From Bacteroidales bacterium (GTDB lineage: Bacteria; Bacteroidota; Bacteroidia; Bacteroidales; Tenuifilaceae): a DNA stretch of 10,228 bases. The number at the start of each line of letters is the position of its first letter. Positions within the stretch are counted from its first letter, which is position 1. The notes beneath the pieces are model-generated. The model searched no databases. It was not told the DNA's origin and saw only the letters and a program-made list of their open reading frames with translations. This document shows, piece by piece, positions 7,401-10,228 of the stretch. The translations under genes were made by a program, and so were the position numbers. Location of the stretch: contig WBUV01000078.1 of NCBI GenBank assembly GCA_008933525.1, forward strand, positions 1 to 10,228, in the 5' to 3' direction.

Positions 7401-7885
7401 CGATGAAAGCAATTTCTGATGCGGTTGCCAAGATGACACAAGCCGATATCAGCAGCATTGAGCGCAATAACAACTTCGAAATGACATTGGCCGAAGGCCC
7501 AATCAACATAACCCTTGAGGATGTTGAAATCTTATCGGAGGATATTCCTGGCTGGTTAGTTGCCAACGAGGGTCGTTACACTGTTGCATTGGACATCAAG
7601 ATAAGCGATGAGCTAAAAATGGAGGGTATTGCCCGCGAGCTAATTAACCGTGTCCAAAATATCCGTAAGGATTCTGGCTTTGAGGTTACCGATAAAATTA
7701 AGATTACCATTAAAAAGCACGAAGGGCTTAACAATGCGGTTGTGGCTCACAAGGACTATATTGCTGGTCAAACCCTAGCCAAGGAAATTAACTTGGTTGA
7801 TTCGGAACTTAATGGAAATTCAATCGTAATAGAGCTTGATGATGAACTAAAAACATCAATAAGTGTTGAAAAGATTGAAGGATGA
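4442..7885 (+). CDS. ileS: Isoleucyl-tRNA synthetase, long type-2-like form with GIHH signature
   Basis: This cytoplasmic enzyme attaches isoleucine to tRNA-Ile using ATP. The 1147-residue length and the C-terminal extension fit the eukaryote-like IleRS group (IleRS2) rather than the roughly 940-residue form of E. coli. The first class I signature, normally HIGH, reads GIHH (residues 58-61, context ANGIPGIHHVMARSIKD). The second is KMSKR (690-694). The inserted CP1 editing domain, which removes mischarged valine, shows TTTPWTLPSN (240-249) and GTGVVHIAPTFGADD (351-365). Other landmarks are WFDSG (617-621) and DQTRGWF (652-658). The anticodon-binding helices follow KMSKR (roughly 760-930), then the long C-terminal part. 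The ATG at 4442 is certain to be the earliest possible start in frame, because TAG occupies 4439-4441. The gene has its own promoter and structured leader. No truncation or frameshift is seen. Confidence 0.97.
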   Translation: MKQSKFKEYKGLDLSQVNKDVLKTWDKNDTFHKSLETRKGHPTFVFYEGPPSANGIPGIHHVMARSIKDIFCRYKTQKGFLVERKAGWDTHGLPVELGVEKMLGITKEDIGTKISVEEYNQTCRKEVMKYTDLWEDLTHKMGYWVDMEHPYITYDNRYIESLWYLLQKLHEKGLLYKGKTIQPYSPAAGTGLSTHELNQPGCYRDVKDTTIVAQFKVIRNEKSKLLFDKADTDVYVLAWTTTPWTLPSNTALAINANIRYELVKSFNPYSGDPITVLLAKDRRESYFPSANAELALEDYKAGDKKVPFKVIAEFTGSQLVGINYEQLFPWVKPEGDAFRVIAGDFVTTEDGTGVVHIAPTFGADDDRAAKASGISPLILRDKANNPEPMVDRRGRFYPIEDLHPDFVKNHINVELYKDFAGSFVKNEYDPEAADKETSLDVDLAVTLKKENKAFRIEKHVHNYPHCWRTDKPILYYPLDSWFIKVTALKDRMIELNNTINWKPASTGTGRFGKWLENLLDWNLSRSRYWGTPLPIWVTEDRSEMICIGSVAQMKAECEKAVKAGFMEKNPLANFVEGEFTSNNYESFDLHRPFVDNVFLVSSTGKKMFREPDLIDVWFDSGAMPYAQVHYPFEHKENFGDVYPADFIAEVVDQTRGWFYTLHAISSLLFDSVAFKNIISNGLVLDKNGNKMSKRLGNGVDPFEVIEKYGSDPLRWYMITNSQPWDNLKFDIEGVDEVKRKFFGTLYNTYSFFALYANVDGFNYSDAEVPVEKRPEIDRWILSLLNSLIKEVEDAYESYEPTRAGRAIQDFVNEQLSNWYVRLNRKRFWGGEFDTDKIAAYQTLYTCLETVAILASPIAPFFMDQLFTDLNNVTGKHTDESVHLTQFPKYNEKLIDKNLEERMEIAQSICSLVLGLRRKVNIKVRQPLSKIMIPILDEKFRAQLKAVENLILSEVNVKELEYLTDSTGVLVKKIKPNFKTLGPRFGKSMKAISDAVAKMTQADISSIERNNNFEMTLAEGPINITLEDVEILSEDIPGWLVANEGRYTVALDIKISDELKMEGIARELINRVQNIRKDSGFEVTDKIKITIKKHEGLNNAVVAHKDYIAGQTLAKEINLVDSELNGNSIVIELDDELKTSISVEKIEG

Positions 7886-7886
7886 T

Positions 7887-7919
7887 TTTGAAAATAAGTG
7901 GATTTTTTTAATATCTTTA
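7887..7919 (+). promoter_or_regulatory. Promoter for the dksA-like gene
   Basis: TTTG (7887-7890), a 21-bp spacer and TATCTTTA (7912-7919; seven of eight bases match TAnnTTTG) lie just after the ileS stop codon. Transcription would start near 7925, about ten bases before the ATG at 7935. Read-through from ileS is also possible because no terminator lies between the genes. Confidence 0.5.
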
Positions 7920-7934
7920 GCAAAATTTATTGCC

Positions 7935-8312
7935 ATGGGAGAAAAAACTAGATATTCCGATGAGGAGTTGGCAGAATTCAAGGAATTAATACTGCAAAAA
8001 CTCGATAAAGCACGTAAGGATTACGAAATCCTTAAAAGTGCTATTACCATGAGCGGAAGCAACGACACCGAGGATACTTCACCCACATTTAAAGTATTGG
8101 AAGAAGGAGCATCAACCCTTTCGAAGGAAGAGGCTGGAAAACTGGCACAACGTCAGCAAAAATTCATTCAACACCTTGAGGCTGCTCTTGTTCGTATTGA
8201 GAACAAAACCTACGGTATTTGTCGCGAAACTGGCAAACTTATTGCTAAAGAACGCTTACGCGCTGTTCCGCATGCAACGCTTAGCATTGATGCAAAAAAC
8301 AATCAACGTTAA
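7935..8312 (+). CDS. DksA/TraR-family RNA polymerase-binding regulator with degenerate zinc finger
   Basis: Proteins of this family enter the RNA polymerase secondary channel and modify initiation, often with ppGpp. With ATG 7935 as start it has 125 residues, normal for Bacteroidota members. Residues about 8-90 form the helical hairpin; its tip, NDTEDTS (43-49), keeps the two acidic residues of the DxxDxA motif (Asp44, Asp47) with Ser for Ala. The C-terminal segment YGICRETGKLIAKERLRAVP follows the DksA pattern YGxCxxCGxxIxxxRLxAxP. Only Cys96 remains; Thr99, Ser117 and Ala120 stand where the other three zinc ligands would be, so zinc binding as in E. coli DksA is unlikely. A GTG at 7863 in frame would add 24 residues that overlap ileS and the promoter, so it was rejected. 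It lies between ileS and lspA and has its own promoter and terminator. Confidence 0.9.
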   Translation: MGEKTRYSDEELAEFKELILQKLDKARKDYEILKSAITMSGSNDTEDTSPTFKVLEEGASTLSKEEAGKLAQRQQKFIQHLEAALVRIENKTYGICRETGKLIAKERLRAVPHATLSIDAKNNQR

Positions 8313-8330
8313 AATATTGCAAATGAATTT

Positions 8331-8362
8331 GAAAGTGGCCTTACGGCCACTTTCTTTTTTTT
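8331..8362 (+). terminator. Intrinsic terminator after the dksA-like gene
   Basis: GAAAGTGGCC (8331-8340) and GGCCACTTTC (8345-8354) form a perfect 10-bp stem with loop TTAC, followed by eight T residues (8355-8362). This is a textbook Rho-independent terminator 18 nt after the stop codon. Confidence 0.95.
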
Positions 8363-8364
8363 AC

Positions 8365-8372
8365 TAGTTTTG
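8365..8372 (+). promoter_or_regulatory. -7 promoter element for lspA
   Basis: TAGTTTTG matches TAnnTTTG exactly. No convincing TTTG lies 19-21 bp upstream, where the terminator hairpin of the previous gene sits. The box forms the left arm of an imperfect palindrome, TAGTTTTGC (8365-8373) and GCAAACTA (8376-8383). The predicted transcript would start roughly 15-20 nt before the lspA ATG. Confidence 0.45.
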
Positions 8373-8395
8373 CAAGCAAACTAAAATCTCAGACT

Positions 8396-9061
8396 ATGCA
8401 ATTGTCGCTTCGAAATAAATCCATTCTGGTAATCGTACTAATATTAGTAATTGACCAGATATTCAAGATTTGGATTAAAACAAACTTTGCCATTGGCGAT
8501 GAAATGAGAATTTTTGGCGACTGGTTTATTCTACACTTCACCGAAAATCCTGGGATGGCTTTTGGGATGAAGTTCTGGGGTATTTGGGGCAAAATCCTAC
8601 TGGGCATATTCCGTATTGTTGCGATTATTGGAATTGCTTGGTACTTGCATAAACTGGTGTATCAGAATACAAAAACAGGCATTGTTATTGGTGTTTCACT
8701 AATACTTGCTGGTGCTATTGGAAATATTATTGATAGTGCTTTTTACGGTTTTCTGTTCGATTCAGGCACCACTTATAATACCCAAATAAATCAATGGGTT
8801 TCGTACCATGGAGTTTCAAGTCTAAACTTTGGAGGATATGCAGGCTTTCTTAAGGGTTGTGTGGTAGACATGCTTTATTTTCCGGTAGTTGATACAACTC
8901 TTCCAACATGGCTACCTATTTGGGGTGGCGAACGATTTGTGTTTTTCCGTCCTGTATTCAATATTGCCGATTCGGCAATTACTTCCGGTGTGTTCTATTT
9001 ACTTTTATTCCATAGAAAAACATTGTTTACTGAAAAAACCTCCGAGGAAGTTAATCAGTAA
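8396..9061 (+). CDS. lspA: Lipoprotein signal peptidase (signal peptidase II)
   Basis: LspA is the inner-membrane aspartyl peptidase that removes the signal peptide of diacylglyceryl-modified prolipoproteins. The 221-residue protein has a first membrane segment around residues 8-25 containing Asp20, the conserved TENPGMAFG (49-57), and further hydrophobic segments at about 66-84, 94-112 and 190-206. The catalytic aspartates are Asp113 in GNIIDS and Asp192 in FNIADS. They lie 79 residues apart, against about 19 in the gammaproteobacterial enzymes. The intervening segment (about 121-185), rich in Gly, Trp and aromatic residues, is therefore an insertion that should face the periplasm. Similar long LspA proteins are, as far as I recall, usual in Bacteroidota. 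The ATG at 8396 starts a normal N-terminal membrane segment. Confidence 0.95.
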   Translation: MQLSLRNKSILVIVLILVIDQIFKIWIKTNFAIGDEMRIFGDWFILHFTENPGMAFGMKFWGIWGKILLGIFRIVAIIGIAWYLHKLVYQNTKTGIVIGVSLILAGAIGNIIDSAFYGFLFDSGTTYNTQINQWVSYHGVSSLNFGGYAGFLKGCVVDMLYFPVVDTTLPTWLPIWGGERFVFFRPVFNIADSAITSGVFYLLLFHRKTLFTEKTSEEVNQ

Positions 9062-9081
9062 TTAACTGAATTTGAAAAAAT

Positions 9082-9114
9082 AAACGCTGTCGCGATAAAA
9101 TCTCGGCAGCGTTT
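9082..9114. terminator. Long hairpin between convergent genes, likely bidirectional terminator
   Basis: The arms 9082-9096 and 9100-9114 pair at 14 of 15 positions (AAACGCTG with CAGCGTTT, one T-G wobble, one C/T mismatch, then GAT with ATC) around a loop of AAA. A run of six A at 9075-9080 becomes a U-tract for minus-strand transcripts, so termination of the gene at 9138-10228 looks strong. On the + side only GCTTTATATT follows, which makes it weaker for lspA. Confidence 0.75.
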
Positions 9115-9137
9115 GCTTTATATTGCTATAACATTGT

Positions 9138-10228
9138 TTAAGTGTCCAGCGCTGTCAGATTATCGCTAATTTCAAAAATAAGTTGATTTACCTCTATGGA
9201 TAGTTTTTTATAGGCTTCGTTGCTCAATCCCTTGGTTTCCATTAAACCGACGGTAGTTTTTAGTTTGCTTAAGGAAACTCTAACGCCATCGATCGTTTGC
9301 TTTTTAACTTGCGAAAACTCTGCTTCGCTAGTTTCGGTCTGCTTCAATTGGTAGTCGAAAATTGAAATAAAGATATTAGCCTGACGAACTACCGAATCGG
9401 CCATTTCGAAAACGGCTGTAAGTTTTGATGTATTATCTGTTTTAGCCACCTTAACTTTAGAACAAAGCTCAGGCTTTAAATCACAAATCAATTTGAATGT
9501 TTCATCTACTTGCTTGGAGTAGCTAAATAATTTCTGATTTAAATTGATAATGGTTGAAAGATCCTTTGACGATACATCTATCTTCATAAAATCTTTCGTG
9601 TTATACAAATCGCGTTCAACCTCCGCAATTTTGTTACTTAAATACCTAGAACTTTCCATGTTGGAGTCCAATGAGTAAATCTCCTGGAAATTCTTTTTAA
9701 CAAGCTGAAGCTGCTCTAGATTTTTGAAAACCCATGGTTCCATGGCTAAGACCAAACTATCCTTGCGGGTAAGTTCCACTTTACGGTTGAATTCATCCAT
9801 ACGTTGCCCAAATGAATTAATTGCCGCAATTGAGCGCTCACGGCAAACACCACACGATGTATTTTTAATTAACCCTAAAAGTTTTGACGATGAGTTCTTT
9901 GTTTTGAACGAAGGCTGTACCTCGTTTAGGCTCTGAACTTCTGCCTCGAAAGTAGTTCTGTAAAGCAATTCCTCGAGCCTTGCAATCTGCGAATTAATTA
10001 ATTGCCCCTCCAGATTCTGATTCATCAGCTCAGGTTTGAAAATACCCGAAAATCGAAGCGCTGCAATGTTTTGTTCCAACTCGCCTGGAGCAACATTATA
10101 GCTATTCTCCAATCGTATCAATGTATTAACAAGATCTTTGGTTGACTTTAGGTTGTGGTCGTCGTCGAGGTAAAGCGAGGCGAAACCAAGAACGGACTCA
10201 TACTCACGGTAAAATATTGAGGAGAATG
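9138..10228 (-). CDS. Protein of unknown function, mostly helical, N-terminus outside window
   Basis: The frame is open from the stop codon (9138-9140) to the right edge, giving 362 residues without the true start. A TTG at 10119-10121 could serve as a start, but the frame upstream stays open and protein-like (for example YREYESVLGFASLYLDDD), so the gene is cut by the window. No known domain is recognised. The sequence is charged, rich in Leu, Lys, Glu and Ser, and looks alpha-helical throughout, with coiled-coil-like stretches near the middle and end. The cysteines form two close pairs: CGVC, encoded near 9843-9854, and CDLKPELC, near 9460-9483. These could make disulfides or bind a metal if the protein is exported. 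No membrane segment is visible in the part present. It converges on lspA, with a shared terminator hairpin between them. Confidence 0.75.
   Translation of the reverse strand, partial: FSSIFYREYESVLGFASLYLDDDHNLKSTKDLVNTLIRLENSYNVAPGELEQNIAALRFSGIFKPELMNQNLEGQLINSQIARLEELLYRTTFEAEVQSLNEVQPSFKTKNSSSKLLGLIKNTSCGVCRERSIAAINSFGQRMDEFNRKVELTRKDSLVLAMEPWVFKNLEQLQLVKKNFQEIYSLDSNMESSRYLSNKIAEVERDLYNTKDFMKIDVSSKDLSTIINLNQKLFSYSKQVDETFKLICDLKPELCSKVKVAKTDNTSKLTAVFEMADSVVRQANIFISIFDYQLKQTETSEAEFSQVKKQTIDGVRVSLSKLKTTVGLMETKGLSNEAYKKLSIEVNQLIFEISDNLTALDT

Noticed and set aside
7863..7934. GTG at 7863 as start of the DksA-like gene, adding 24 residues
   Set aside because: The extension overlaps ileS and the promoter at 7887-7919, is unlike DksA N-termini, and the ATG at 7935 gives the family's normal length.
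10119..10121. TTG as start of the minus-strand gene at the right edge
   Set aside because: The frame remains open and protein-like to the end of the window, so the gene is more likely truncated by the window than started here.

Overview
The window reads as ordinary chromosomal DNA of a member of the Bacteroidota, probably the Bacteroidales. The main signs are promoters of the TTTG / TAnnTTTG type rather than TTGACA / TATAAT, A/T-rich start regions without clear Shine-Dalgarno sequences, a long eukaryote-like isoleucyl-tRNA synthetase, a DksA/TraR-like protein that has lost most zinc-binding cysteines, and the gene order ileS - dksA-like - lspA. No phage, transposase, CRISPR array, tRNA or rRNA was seen.

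Layout. Bases 1-177 hold the 3' end of a ROK-family sugar kinase/regulator gene. It converges on a minus-strand gene (203-2317) for a Na+/phosphate-symporter-family membrane protein with a signal peptide, an N-terminal Ig-like domain and a C-terminal PhoU-like domain. A divergent intergenic region (2318-2415) carries a promoter for riboflavin synthase (2416-3036). This is followed by a sensor histidine kinase with a GTG start and no response regulator beside it (3091-4149). The kinase gene is bracketed by two 33-bp palindromic elements that share one design (15-nt module, TTG, 15-nt module) but differ in compensated core bases. The downstream copy doubles as an intrinsic terminator.

A 292-bp non-coding stretch (4150-4441) then leads into ileS. 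It holds the terminator, a strong promoter match and a structured leader of about 160 nt. The leader has two perfect hairpins, a nested third stem and a 15-residue open frame with three isoleucine codons, so it may be an attenuation-type control region. ileS (4442-7885) encodes a 1147-residue type-2-like IleRS whose HIGH signature reads GIHH. This swapped form has been linked to very strong mupirocin resistance.

Downstream are a 125-residue DksA/TraR-like RNA polymerase regulator (7935-8312) with its own promoter and a textbook terminator, then lipoprotein signal peptidase lspA (8396-9061) with a long insertion between its catalytic aspartates. A long hairpin separates lspA from a convergent minus-strand gene of unknown function that runs off the right edge (9138-10228).

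The genes serve separate core tasks: phosphate transport, flavin synthesis, isoleucine charging, transcription control and lipoprotein maturation. No operon dedicated to one new pathway is visible. The most interesting signals are non-coding: the ileS leader and the paired palindromic elements.
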